Source: an uncultured Lachnospiraceae bacterium (GTDB taxonomy: Bacteria; Bacillota; Clostridia; Lachnospirales; Lachnospiraceae). Taken from it: a stretch of 43,563 nt of DNA. The stretch spans positions 1 to 43,563 of the forward strand of contig CAMWJV010000011.1 in the NCBI GenBank assembly GCA_947174665.1, given 5' to 3'. The translations under genes and the position numbers were made by a program. Of this stretch, positions 1 to 7,662 are shown piece after piece. The stretch's first letter is position 1. Every line of letters starts with the position of its first letter. The notes below the pieces were generated by a model, which saw nothing but the letters and a program-made list of their open reading frames with translations, was not told where the DNA came from and did not search any database.

Positions 1-1781
1 TTCATGGCCTGCTTTTTATACATCTGCGCATAGCTTCCGCCAAGCTCCATCAGCTGCCTGTGGGAGCCTTCTTCGATCAGTCTGCCGCCCTCCAGCATGA
101 AAACCTTGTCACAGCTTTTTACGGAGGACAGGCGATGGGAAATAAAAAGCATGGTGTGATCCCTGCCCTCCTTCATAATATTTTGAAACAGCTCATACTC
201 CGCGATGGGATCAAGCGCGCTGGAGGGTTCATCAAAGATCTTCACCGGCGATTCCTTTGCAAAGGTTCTTGCCATCGCCAGCTTCTGGTTCTCTCCCCCG
301 GACAATACCGCCCCGTCTTCCTCAAACTCCTTCGTCATCATTGTGTAGATTCCTTTGGGAAGACTCTGCACCTTCTCGTAGACCCCCGCTCTTTTTAAGG
401 ATTGCTCCACCAGCTCGTCCTCATTCTCATAGTGCCTGCCCATCAAAACATTCTCCTTGATGGTCATTCCCATGATGCTGAAATCCTGAAAGGTAGCGGC
501 GAACATTTCCCGGTAGGCATGAAGATCGTATTCCCGGATATCTCTTCCGTTCACCCGGATCACGCCGGAAACAGGGTCATACAGCCTCAGCAGCAGCTTG
601 ACGATGGTGGTCTTTCCGGCACCGTTATGCCCCACCAGCGCCGCGATCTCACCTTTCTTCAGCTCAAAGGAAAGATTCTTTATCGTTTCCTCATCCTTAT
701 AAGAAAAGCATACATTGTCGAATACAAGACTTTCAAACTCCTTCTCCGGCAGAATCCCCTTCTGATTCTCAGGAATCGTCTCTTTGTATTCCAGGAACCC
801 TCTGAGATTGTTTATGAACAGACCGTTTTTCATGATTGCCATGATGTCTTCAAAAAGATGGATCAGAATCCATGTCATAGCGACCATAAGGCTGCTCATG
901 ACAGTGAGCTGGGCCAGAGAGACGGAGCCTGTCACCAGATTCCGGTAAACGGCATAGAGGAGCACTCCCTCAAAGATTACCGTAAAAGTAAATGTACACC
1001 TCCAGAAGTTCATGACTGCAGTGGCAAACGCATATTTCACCGCCACTTTCACGTTTCTCCGGGTTGCGTCGTGGTACTGCTTTTTGAGAAGACGGAAAAT
1101 CCGGGAGAGCCGTATCTCTTTTGCATAGTCCGGAAGATACATGGTCCGGTTGACATAATTGAGCACCTTGTCATTGGGTGCCTGTTCCCGGTATCGTTTG
1201 AACTCGAACTTGTTCCTCCAGTTTCCAAACAGAAAATTGCCGGTCAGCGGACAGATGATAAAGAGCACCGCCAAGTGATCGATCTCATACATGAATCCAA
1301 ACACCGCCGCCGTTGCCACCACACCCACCAAAACACCCCAAAAGCTTGTAATGATAGCGCTGACTTTCTCCTCCGCTCCGTCCATAGCCATAGTATAGCG
1401 GTTGTAGAAATCCGAATCCTCGTAGCACTTGAGCTCCACATTGCGCGCCTTCGCATACAGTTTTCGGTATATGCCCCCGTACAGCCTGGTGGTCTGCAGC
1501 GGAAGGATCACATTTTCCGCATAATTGTTATACAGATTAATCATGGCAAAGAGAAGACCGCAGACCGCAATAAAGACAAATATCTCATCAAAACCCTTGT
1601 TCTCATCCAGCGCGCCCACAATCTCCCGCAGAAAAATGGCGTCAAAAAACACCCACTCAAAGTAGCCTGCCAATCTCATAAAAAAAATGTTGATTACCAG
1701 ACTTTTGCTGATGGAAAACCCCAGTTTCATGGCATACCAGTCATTCTGTATTGTTTTTTTAAAAGATAATTTATCAGACAT
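1..1781 (-). CDS. ABC exporter, fused permease and ATPase (3' end cut by window edge)
   Basis: Half-size ABC exporter: an N-terminal membrane domain of about 330 residues with several hydrophobic segments, then a nucleotide-binding domain. Walker A GHNGAGKTT lies near residues 384-392, the Q-loop reads FQDFS, the signature LSGGE is near 493, Walker B ends VKIFDEPSSALD and the switch His is in FISHRLSS. The frame is open from the ATG at 1781 to the left edge without a stop, giving about 593 residues, so only a few C-terminal residues are missing. Its start overlaps the stop of the HEAT-like gene by 8 bp, which suggests translational coupling. Such exporters work as homo- or heterodimers on peptides, lipids or drugs; the substrate cannot be told from sequence. 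A partner subunit may lie beyond the left edge. Confidence 0.9.
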   Translation of the reverse strand, partial: MSDKLSFKKTIQNDWYAMKLGFSISKSLVINIFFMRLAGYFEWVFFDAIFLREIVGALDENKGFDEIFVFIAVCGLLFAMINLYNNYAENVILPLQTTRLYGGIYRKLYAKARNVELKCYEDSDFYNRYTMAMDGAEEKVSAIITSFWGVLVGVVATAAVFGFMYEIDHLAVLFIICPLTGNFLFGNWRNKFEFKRYREQAPNDKVLNYVNRTMYLPDYAKEIRLSRIFRLLKKQYHDATRRNVKVAVKYAFATAVMNFWRCTFTFTVIFEGVLLYAVYRNLVTGSVSLAQLTVMSSLMVAMTWILIHLFEDIMAIMKNGLFINNLRGFLEYKETIPENQKGILPEKEFESLVFDNVCFSYKDEETIKNLSFELKKGEIAALVGHNGAGKTTIVKLLLRLYDPVSGVIRVNGRDIREYDLHAYREMFAATFQDFSIMGMTIKENVLMGRHYENEDELVEQSLKRAGVYEKVQSLPKGIYTMMTKEFEEDGAVLSGGENQKLAMARTFAKESPVKIFDEPSSALDPIAEYELFQNIMKEGRDHTMLFISHRLSSVKSCDKVFMLEGGRLIEEGSHRQLMELGGSYAQMYKKQAM

Positions 1782-3165
1782 TCCTATTTTCCCCCTTACG
1801 CAGCTTCCTTACCGCATAAGCCCGTATTTCCTCATTGCAGTCATACTGCATTTCCTCCAGCAATTCCCGGGGCAGCATCCGCCTGCGGCCCATCTCCCTG
1901 ACCACATGCTCCCTGCAATAAGAACACAAAGTATTCCGGTACATATAGAGCAGCAGTTCCTTTGGCTTGCGCTTTGCCGGGCCTGAAAACAGATCCATAA
2001 CATTGCAGAATACCCCATGCCATTCCCCGCTCTCATAAGTAACAGGAATCTGCTTTACCGCATGGACAAAAACCTCCCTGTCCCTATCCTCATAGTTGGC
2101 TGCAAGCATGGATACCGCCTGAGCCCGTTGCTTTTCGTCCTGCAGGAGTTCATACGCATATTCCCGCACTCTTGTATCCCTTATATAACTCAATGCTTCA
2201 AAAGCCCACTCGGCCAGATTGCCATTGTCTGACCGGGAATCCGCAATCAGCCGCTCAATATCCATTGACCATACACAGGATTTATCTGACAGCATCAGCA
2301 GCAGCTGATACCGCAGGTCAGGTTCTTCCTCTTTCCTGTAATACTCTGCCAGTGCGGCAACCTCCTGCGACCTGCCCTGGTTCATCATCCTGCGGGTCAG
2401 CCGGCGGTATATCCTCCCGGAGTCCCCTCCCCCTCTCAGACGCTCATATATCTCATCTGCAGTCTCTGGCTCTGATTTCTTCCTCTCTGCGCTTTCCCCC
2501 TCCCAGCGCTCCCGGCGTTCCCTGACCTCCTCCATAGATTGCGCATAGGCTCTGATTCCCTCATCCGCGTCGGGATGATGTAGTATCCTGCGGACGGCCT
2601 TTTCTCCCAGCTTACTCTCACTCTCACTTTGAAACCAGTTAAAATCAGCAGCCGAGTACAGCGAATTACCCTTTATCAGCATACCGATATCCTTCACAAG
2701 CTTCCTGTACATTTCGGGCTGCATCGTTACCAGCGTGAGGCACAATGAGTCAAAATTATCCAGCAGGTCATCCTTTGTATGTTTTCGCTTTCTATTCAGG
2801 ATCTGAAGCGATTCCCGATAGCAGCTTTGCAAAATATTCCATGACCTCTTTTCCCCATCCAGGGCGAAATAAGACAAAATTTCACAATCCTGTAAAAACT
2901 CCCAGCCCCGGGAACGCATACTTTGAAACAGACGTTTCTCAAGAACATCCATAAAAGGCGCAGAGTCCGGAAACTGTGTGATCAACTGATACAGATAGAC
3001 ACTCCTGCACCCTTCACTCTGAGCGTCATAGGCCATATCACGAGAACAGCCCCAGAGAACAAGAGGGCGGAATTTTTCTTTGTCCTGAGTGTTTTTCAGT
3101 TCCAGAACGCAGCTTCCCAGCCCCCGCTGCATATCATATTTAAAAGCTTTCTTGGTCATACCCAT
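1774..3165 (-). CDS. HEAT-repeat-like hypothetical protein
   Basis: 463 residues, soluble, no signal peptide or membrane segment. The C-terminal half is a run of short paired helices with spaced Arg, Asp and Leu residues (for example DTRVREYAYELLQDEKQRA and EEIRAYAVRKLRKG), typical of HEAT/PBS-type alpha-solenoids, which act as protein-binding scaffolds. The first 150 residues are also helical but not recognised. It is the upstream gene of a two-gene operon with the ABC exporter and overlaps its start. A GGAGGGG stretch sits about a dozen bases before the ATG, and GAAGAGG lies closer. A second ATG two codons downstream is a possible alternative start. Function is unknown; regulation or assembly of the exporter is only a guess from context. 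Confidence 0.7.
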   Translation of the reverse strand: MGMTKKAFKYDMQRGLGSCVLELKNTQDKEKFRPLVLWGCSRDMAYDAQSEGCRSVYLYQLITQFPDSAPFMDVLEKRLFQSMRSRGWEFLQDCEILSYFALDGEKRSWNILQSCYRESLQILNRKRKHTKDDLLDNFDSLCLTLVTMQPEMYRKLVKDIGMLIKGNSLYSAADFNWFQSESESKLGEKAVRRILHHPDADEGIRAYAQSMEEVRERRERWEGESAERKKSEPETADEIYERLRGGGDSGRIYRRLTRRMMNQGRSQEVAALAEYYRKEEEPDLRYQLLLMLSDKSCVWSMDIERLIADSRSDNGNLAEWAFEALSYIRDTRVREYAYELLQDEKQRAQAVSMLAANYEDRDREVFVHAVKQIPVTYESGEWHGVFCNVMDLFSGPAKRKPKELLLYMYRNTLCSYCREHVVREMGRRRMLPRELLEEMQYDCNEEIRAYAVRKLRKGENRNV

Positions 3166-3328
3166 GCCTCTTCTTTACCCCTCCACCGCCGCAGATTTCC
3201 TGCTGCGCTACATGCCTCCTAGATTATAGCATTCCTCCCATATATTTCACAAGCAGTTCATGCCATCTAACGCTTGCGGACTTTCTTTTTTCCACCGACA
3301 CTAGAATTTATCTGCCCTAAATTCAAAG

Positions 3329-3352
3329 AGCAGATGATTGCATCTGCTTTTT
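3329..3352 (+). terminator. Hairpin with T-run ahead of the split XRE gene
   Basis: AGCAGATG at 3329-3336 pairs with CATCTGCT at 3341-3348 over a 4-base loop and is followed by a T-rich run on the plus strand. No plus-strand gene is visible upstream, so it may end a transcript whose gene has been lost, or act as a leader hairpin for the XRE gene that starts at 3429. Apart from this, 3166-3428 holds only the operator-like palindrome listed separately. Confidence 0.4.
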
Positions 3353-3372
3353 CTTTTCGTTATGATAAAAAC

Positions 3373-3384
3373 AGAATCGATTCT
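3373..3384. promoter_or_regulatory. Palindrome AGAATCGATTCT upstream of the XRE gene
   Basis: A perfect 12-bp palindrome lies 45 bp before the ATG of the XRE gene at 3429, within its probable promoter region. Small XRE regulators usually bind such dyads at their own promoters, so this is a candidate autoregulatory operator. That role is inferred from position and symmetry only. Confidence 0.35.
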
Positions 3385-3428
3385 AAAAACATTTATACTG
3401 GTACAAAGCAAAGAAAGGAGAGAAGACT

Positions 3429-3563
3429 ATGCCGCTGGATTTAAGTGCTATTGGCTATCAGATACAGTCTTTAAGAAAATTAAAGGGTTATACACAAAAC
3501 CAGCTCGGCGATTTTGTGGGAGTTTCCTTTCAGGCAGTGTCCAAATGGGAACGGGGAGTATAA
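3429..3563 (+). pseudogene. N-terminal half of an XRE-family regulator, split by insertion
   Basis: The ATG at 3429 follows an AAAGGAG ribosome binding site. It encodes 43 residues of a classical XRE/Cro helix-turn-helix: helix 1 (IGYQIQSLRKLKG), the YTQNQLGDFVGVS turn, and the recognition helix FQAVSKWERG. It then runs into GTA TAA. Family members continue after SKWERG with roughly ETLPD. That continuation is found in frame at 10637-11038, about 7.08 kb downstream. The two halves rejoin at a shared GGAG (3555-3558 and 10634-10637) to give a 176-residue protein. The left fragment alone lacks the last part of the DNA-binding domain and is probably non-functional. Confidence 0.8.
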
Positions 3564-3616
3564 CATATTTAAGGAGACCAAGCTGAACCCGCATTATAAC
3601 AGCATTGCTTAATGAC

Positions 3617-3653
3617 AAAAAGACCGCAGTTGTACAAACCTGCGGTCTTTTTG
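3617..3653. terminator. Bidirectional intrinsic terminator near the element's left end
   Basis: GACCGCA (3622-3628) pairs with TGCGGTC (3641-3647). The stem is flanked by AAAAA on the left and TTTTT on the right, so it can work on either strand. It insulates the left end of the inserted element from the disrupted XRE gene. Confidence 0.75.
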
Positions 3654-3681
3654 TTGATATGAAATTATTACTATTGCCACC

Positions 3682-3734
3682 TGAAGGTTCCAATGCCGAG
3701 AGGCGTGCAGATTCAAGTCCTGTTACCCGTACCA
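3682..3734 (+). other. tRNA 3'-end-like fragment ending in CCA
   Basis: The stretch resembles the 3' part of a class II tRNA: a variable-arm-like hairpin (GCC GAGA GGC), a T-arm with loop TTCAAGT, a 7-base acceptor strand TACCCGT, then A and CCA. The T-stem has a mismatch next to the loop and no matching 5' acceptor strand or D-arm is found upstream, so it is not a whole tRNA gene. Such 3' fragments are left behind when integrases recombine in tRNA genes, so this may be an older attachment-site scar carried inside the element. Confidence 0.4.
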
Positions 3735-3759
3735 ACTAAATATGACCAAAAAGATATTG

Positions 3760-3795
3760 TGCCCGCAAAAGGCTGTGTGAAGCCGATTGTGGGCA
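3760..3795. repeat. Imperfect inverted repeat
   Basis: TGCCC (3760-3764) pairs with GGGCA (3791-3795), and inside it GGCT (3771-3774) pairs with AGCC (3781-3784), giving a stepped hairpin without a T-run. It lies between the tRNA-like fragment and the broken repressor. I see no other gene or signal in 3796-3914. Confidence 0.3.
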
Positions 3796-3914
3796 TAATT
3801 ATTGCAAGAAACAGAATTCACGCTCCACAGATATTTTCGACAGAAAAGTGGACTTGAACCCCCCATATAAATTTTTCCAGTTCATCTTTGTATAAGTCGC
3901 ACAGAACGCCTGTG

Positions 3915-4470
3915 AATGAGAACGGCTACACCATTGAGTAATTCGCGGCGAAGATCGGTGTAGCCAAGAGCACAATAGGCTATTACGAGAACGAAAACCG
4001 TATACCGGACATCGAGGTTTTGAGCCGCATTTGCGATGAGTTCAACGTGCCAGCCGACTATATGCTCGGACGGACGAATACGGTGGCGGTCAAGGGAAAA
4101 AAGAAAGACGTGTGCGAGCTTACCGGGATTTCGGACGCGGCGGCTGATTTTCTGTTCGGGCTTGTCAATCATCAACGTTACGGAGAGATCAATAAGCTGA
4201 ATTATCTGCTTGAGGACCTTGCTAATGACTACAATGAAGATTACGATATGCAAGGTGACAGAAATCTCGAAAGCGCAAGCAGTATTTTTAACGCGGTGTT
4301 CAGCTATATGGAAAAATTCGCGCTATGAAAACGCGCTCGACCTTATAGAAATTGAGGACGGCGTGTATCAGCGGAAAGCCGAAACGGTTTACAGGGAGCT
4401 GCTCATCAGGCGCATAATCGATGCGCTCAAAGTTGGCACGGAGGAGTACAAGGAGCGGCATAAGCCGTAG
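3915..4470 (+). pseudogene. Phage-type XRE repressor with a nonsense codon and a frameshift
   Basis: In frame from 3915 the sequence reads N-E-N-G-Y-T-I-E, then TAA (3939-3941), then an unmistakable helix-turn-helix: FAAKIGVAKSTIGYYENENR followed by IPDIEVLSRICDEFNVPADYMLGRTN. This is the usual N-terminal domain of prophage and ICE repressors. The reading frame is lost again near 4320: one frame stops after YMEKFAL while a second continues as YENALDLIEIEDGVYQRKAE and ends at 4470. The N-terminal start is not clear either. At least two lesions mean no intact repressor is made. Its place at the left end of the element fits a control gene of an integrative element. Confidence 0.75.
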
Positions 4471-4493
4471 GAATGATTTCAGGTATAGAAAAG

Positions 4494-4525
4494 CCTCCGA
4501 GTGCGTGAATACTCGGAGGTTGTTA
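4494..4525 (+). terminator. Intrinsic terminator after the broken repressor
   Basis: A perfect 9-bp stem CCTCCGAGT / ACTCGGAGG (4494-4502 and 4511-4519) with an 8-base loop is followed by TTGTTATTAT. It sits 24 bp after the end of the repressor remnant and could also end transcripts of the cyclase operon coming from the right. I see nothing else convincing between 4471 and 4657. Confidence 0.65.
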
Positions 4526-4657
4526 TTATACCGATACCCGAATGAGCTTTGCTGAAAGGAAGTGTCGATTTCGTGAAAACAGACCGACGCACCGCTCCGT
4601 CAGAACCCCCCCGCTTTTGCGAGAGCCTCTATAATGAAATCAGATTTATGCTTGTCA

Positions 4658-6451
4658 TCACTTTAATCCCGTAACGCGATAAACCTTAACGGGAGCCGCC
4701 TTTCCTTTCAACGTCATCTCCTCTACGAAGTCCGCATTGATCCTGTCCTTTGTTTTTTGATAAAGCGCTTCGCTAATGAGAATTTCTCCCGCCCCGGCTT
4801 TTGCTTCAAGCCTTGCCGCGGTATTTACCGTATCCCCAATAGCAGTGTAATCCATGCGGATGTCACATCCGATGTTCCCGACCACTGCCTCTCCCCAGTT
4901 CAGACCGATACCGAAACCGACTGTTCTGCCGTGTTTTTTGAGAAGTCTTTTCCCGAGGGCTTCTCCGCAGTTTTTAATATCGATTCCCGCGCAAACCGCT
5001 TCATAAAGATAATCGTCAAGATCCGTCGGCGCATTGAAAACCGCCATGGCGGCGTCACCGATAAATTTATCCAGCATTCCCGAATGACGGAACACGCAGC
5101 TTGTGACCTCGGAAAGATATTCGTTCAAAATTTCGGCTACCTCCTCCGGTTCAAGCACTTCCGACATGGACGTAAATCCACGTATATCGACAAACATAAT
5201 GCAAACGTCCCGTCTTTCTACACCAAGCGTAAAATCGTATTCTTCATCCTTGGAAAGCTTCTTTATTACCTGCGGAGAAAGATATTTTCCAAAGCCTCGA
5301 AGCACACGTTTTTTGCTTAAAACCTCGGCAACGTACTTTTCAAAGAATATTACTATGGAAAACGCAGCGGCGACAATCAATGGATAAATCAAGGAAAGTG
5401 TAACACCACACCGCGATAGGACAAAACCTGTGCCAATATCCGCGAGGAACACCCATATCACCGAAAGCGCCGCAGGATACATTTTCATTCTTCGCGCCGC
5501 AAAAACATAAATCGAAACAATTAGAGCGGCTGTCACCGCGTGAACGGCGGCGGAGGCTTTGCGCGCGGTTTTCCCGAGCATCAGCGCGCGGACGATATTT
5601 GCGTTTACCTCCACTCCGTACATATCGCGATCTCTGTCCGCAGGCGTGTGGAACGAATCTCGGAGTCCCGGCGCGTATGCTCCCACCATGACGATGCGTC
5701 CGGCGAAAATTCCCTTGTCGATACTTCCGAGGAGGACGTCCCTCATAGAAACGCGCTGAAATTCTCCGGGCTTTCCCGAATAGTTGAAAAGAACCTGACC
5801 GCGGGAATTTGTCTCCGGGAAAACCGGTTCTTCGCCTTTTGACGCCGCATATTGTCTGAAGATCTGCGCGGCAAAGCTATAACGGGTCTCTCCGAGATAT
5901 TCCGTCCAAAGTTGAGCCGAACGCACAAAACCGTCCCGCGAGATCATGGCGTTTGCAAAGCCCGTATGAACCACCCGGTCAAGCTGCTCAAACGGGCGTT
6001 CTTCTATTGAGATATTCCACGCGTCATAATACTGAGCCCCGTCAGAATAAACCATGGCGCCGCGATAAACAAGATTTGTAGCGGTGACGATATTTCGCCC
6101 CGAAAAGGAATTGAAAAGTGCCTCATCATTTTCGGGCACCGATTCTCCCGTGAACAACAGATCGAATGCGAGAACCGCAGGTTCACTCTCCTCATCGGAG
6201 AACAGACGATCCGCAAGCTCGGCATAGAGTGTGCGCGGCCATTCCGAAATAGAGCCGTATTCCTCAAGGGTTTCTTCGTCGATCGCGATGATGACGATTT
6301 CGTCCCCCGTTCCGTTCATTTTCGAGTAAACCATATCGCACAGCATTGCGTCAAGCGCGTAGAACGGCTCAGTAAGGATCAGAAGCGCGGTCAACACCGC
6401 AGCCGCGAGCGGCAGAAGACAATCTGTAATTTTTGCGGTAATTTTTTTCAT
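4658..6451 (-). CDS. CHASE2-domain class III adenylate/guanylate cyclase
   Basis: 597 residues. A membrane segment near 10-28 is followed by a CHASE2 sensor (about 30-300, with the IIAIDEETLEEYG and WPRTLYAELADRL signatures), three closely spaced membrane segments (about 303-370) and a C-terminal cyclase domain (about 410-597). The catalytic set looks complete: metal Asp422 in FVDIRGFT and Asp466 in FIGDAAM, substrate-selecting Lys462 and Thr536, and transition-state residues Asn543 and Arg547 in NTAARLE. Lys/Thr is the class IIIb pattern usually linked to ATP, so cAMP is the likely product. It is the last gene of the FecR-GAF-cyclase operon, starting 3 bases after the GAF stop. It appears intact although much of the surrounding element is decayed. 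Confidence 0.92.
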   Translation of the reverse strand: MKKITAKITDCLLPLAAAVLTALLILTEPFYALDAMLCDMVYSKMNGTGDEIVIIAIDEETLEEYGSISEWPRTLYAELADRLFSDEESEPAVLAFDLLFTGESVPENDEALFNSFSGRNIVTATNLVYRGAMVYSDGAQYYDAWNISIEERPFEQLDRVVHTGFANAMISRDGFVRSAQLWTEYLGETRYSFAAQIFRQYAASKGEEPVFPETNSRGQVLFNYSGKPGEFQRVSMRDVLLGSIDKGIFAGRIVMVGAYAPGLRDSFHTPADRDRDMYGVEVNANIVRALMLGKTARKASAAVHAVTAALIVSIYVFAARRMKMYPAALSVIWVFLADIGTGFVLSRCGVTLSLIYPLIVAAAFSIVIFFEKYVAEVLSKKRVLRGFGKYLSPQVIKKLSKDEEYDFTLGVERRDVCIMFVDIRGFTSMSEVLEPEEVAEILNEYLSEVTSCVFRHSGMLDKFIGDAAMAVFNAPTDLDDYLYEAVCAGIDIKNCGEALGKRLLKKHGRTVGFGIGLNWGEAVVGNIGCDIRMDYTAIGDTVNTAARLEAKAGAGEILISEALYQKTKDRINADFVEEMTLKGKAAPVKVYRVTGLK

Positions 6452-6454
6452 ATA

Positions 6455-7465
6455 TCACCTCGCGCGGTATTCCTCCGAGAGACAGCTTTCCAGATAATTC
6501 ACCAGCCGCAGCTCTATCTTTCCCTCGTCCGCCATACCGCGGAGGATCGAGAAAGCCTGCTCCATGGAAAGGGGCTTTTTGTAGGGGTGGTCGGTCGCTT
6601 CCGTCATCGCCACGGTAAACGACCACATCTGCTCGTTAAGCTCGCGGAGATATCTCATGTTTGAAAGCGCGATGGCTATCTGCGAGCCGAGCGAGCGAAT
6701 GATCCGTTCCTCTTCGGCGGTAAACGCGCGCACAACGCCGTTGGTCTGCGCGTTGATAAGCTGGAGCACGCCGACTGTTTCATTGCTTTTGTTCAACAAC
6801 GGGATCGTCACCATGGATTTTGTGCGGTAGTTGTTGAGCGCGTCATATTTTTTCGGCCCCGAAAAATCAAACTCGGTGCTGCTGTAAACATCGGCGATAT
6901 TTATCGACTTTCCCGTGATCGCGGAATAAGCGCAGATATGCTCCTTGCAAAGCGGAACGGGAGGAATGTCGGGCGCGTCACCGTTTCCGCCGAGATTGAT
7001 CCCTCTCGAGCGGGTTTTTGAGATCTTAAATCTAAGAACATCCCCGTCGGGAATGTACAGCGTGCCGCCGTCGCTCCCCGTTAGCGACATTGCTGTATCG
7101 ACGATCATATCCAGCAGCTTATCCGGATCCCGCTCTGCGGTGAGCGCGATCCCTATGTCGAGAATTCTCGAAGGCACATCGGAGCTTTGCGGTTCCGGCA
7201 AGCCGGGGAAAACGCCTGCAAGATGCTCGAGCGAGCGCCGCGCGCTGTCCAAGTCATTCACCTCGACAAGCGCGGAAACGTCGGAAAGCGCTTTCGCCGT
7301 TTTTTCAAAAATATAGGGCTTCTGCTCCAAAGTATTCTCGAGATAAATTTCAATTTCGGGGAACTCGTTTGCGAGCCCCCGCAAAACCCCCTCGGCGGAA
7401 GCAAGCCACCTGCCGGCGTATAAACGGCGGCTGAGCCCTCCCGCAAGCCCCGTATGGAAAACCAC
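6455..7465 (-). CDS. GAF-domain protein with a truncated TIM-barrel N-terminus
   Basis: Open from a GTG at 7465. Residues about 100-290 form a GAF domain (ILDIGIALTAERDPDKLLDM, then MVTIPLLNKSNETVGVLQLIN and a helix QIAIALSNMRYL), a small-molecule or redox sensor often found with cyclases and phosphodiesterases. The first 55 or so residues (VVFHTGLAGG, then IEIYLENTLEQKP) instead resemble part of an AP-endonuclease/sugar-isomerase TIM barrel. The same frame continues upstream past an amber codon at 7493-7495 into more of that barrel. The GTG has no convincing ribosome binding site and is set by the amber, so the intact gene probably began further up. It lies in an operon with the cyclase, which starts 3 bases after its stop. 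Whether a functional GAF protein is made is uncertain. Confidence 0.65.
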   Translation of the reverse strand: MVFHTGLAGGLSRRLYAGRWLASAEGVLRGLANEFPEIEIYLENTLEQKPYIFEKTAKALSDVSALVEVNDLDSARRSLEHLAGVFPGLPEPQSSDVPSRILDIGIALTAERDPDKLLDMIVDTAMSLTGSDGGTLYIPDGDVLRFKISKTRSRGINLGGNGDAPDIPPVPLCKEHICAYSAITGKSINIADVYSSTEFDFSGPKKYDALNNYRTKSMVTIPLLNKSNETVGVLQLINAQTNGVVRAFTAEEERIIRSLGSQIAIALSNMRYLRELNEQMWSFTVAMTEATDHPYKKPLSMEQAFSILRGMADEGKIELRLVNYLESCLSEEYRAR

Positions 7466-7624
7466 GCCCTTAACGCCAAGCCTTTGCGCGATCTACATAG
7501 ACTGCGTAAACAGCGCTCTGCTCCGCTCGCGGAGGACGGGGTCGTCCGAGGAAATGTCAAGCCCCATAAACGCGCCGTGAAGAGTGTCGCCCGAGCGGTC
7601 TCTCTTAAGGAAACTCCTATATAT
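7466..7624 (-). pseudogene. Upstream TIM-barrel remnant, cut off by an amber codon
   Basis: Reading in the same frame as the GAF gene, 7624-7496 encodes GDTLHGAFMGLDISSDD, then PVLRERSRALFTQSM, then TAG (7493-7495), then IAQRLGVKG, which joins directly to VVFHTGL. The pattern (hG.f..ldisS.dp..re.sr) is that of the endonuclease IV/xylose isomerase-like TIM barrel. The first 40 or more residues of such a barrel are missing; a stop at 7625-7627 lies just 36 bp from the end of the fecR-like gene. A deletion between fecR and this gene plus a nonsense change explains the picture. Confidence 0.6.
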
Positions 7625-7662
7625 TTATATCGGGCGCGCCCGCTTATTCGAGAAGATATGTG

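Noticed and set aside
402..1769. 455-codon plus-strand frame across the first ABC gene
   Set aside because: It lies wholly opposite a complete ABC exporter frame and shows no domain of its own.
3848..3866. T-arm-like GGACTTGAACCCCCC as a second tRNA fragment on the minus strand
   Set aside because: The presumed T-stem does not pair beyond two bases and no acceptor strand or CCA follows.
4574..4672. Small plus-strand frame starting GTG between the terminator and the cyclase stop
   Set aside because: No ribosome site or recognisable motif, and it runs into the end of the cyclase gene.
7493..7495. In-frame TAG read as pyrrolysine or as regulated read-through
   Set aside because: No pyrrolysine genes or stop-codon context are visible, and the same gene has lost its N-terminus and part of its barrel, so simple decay explains the codon better.
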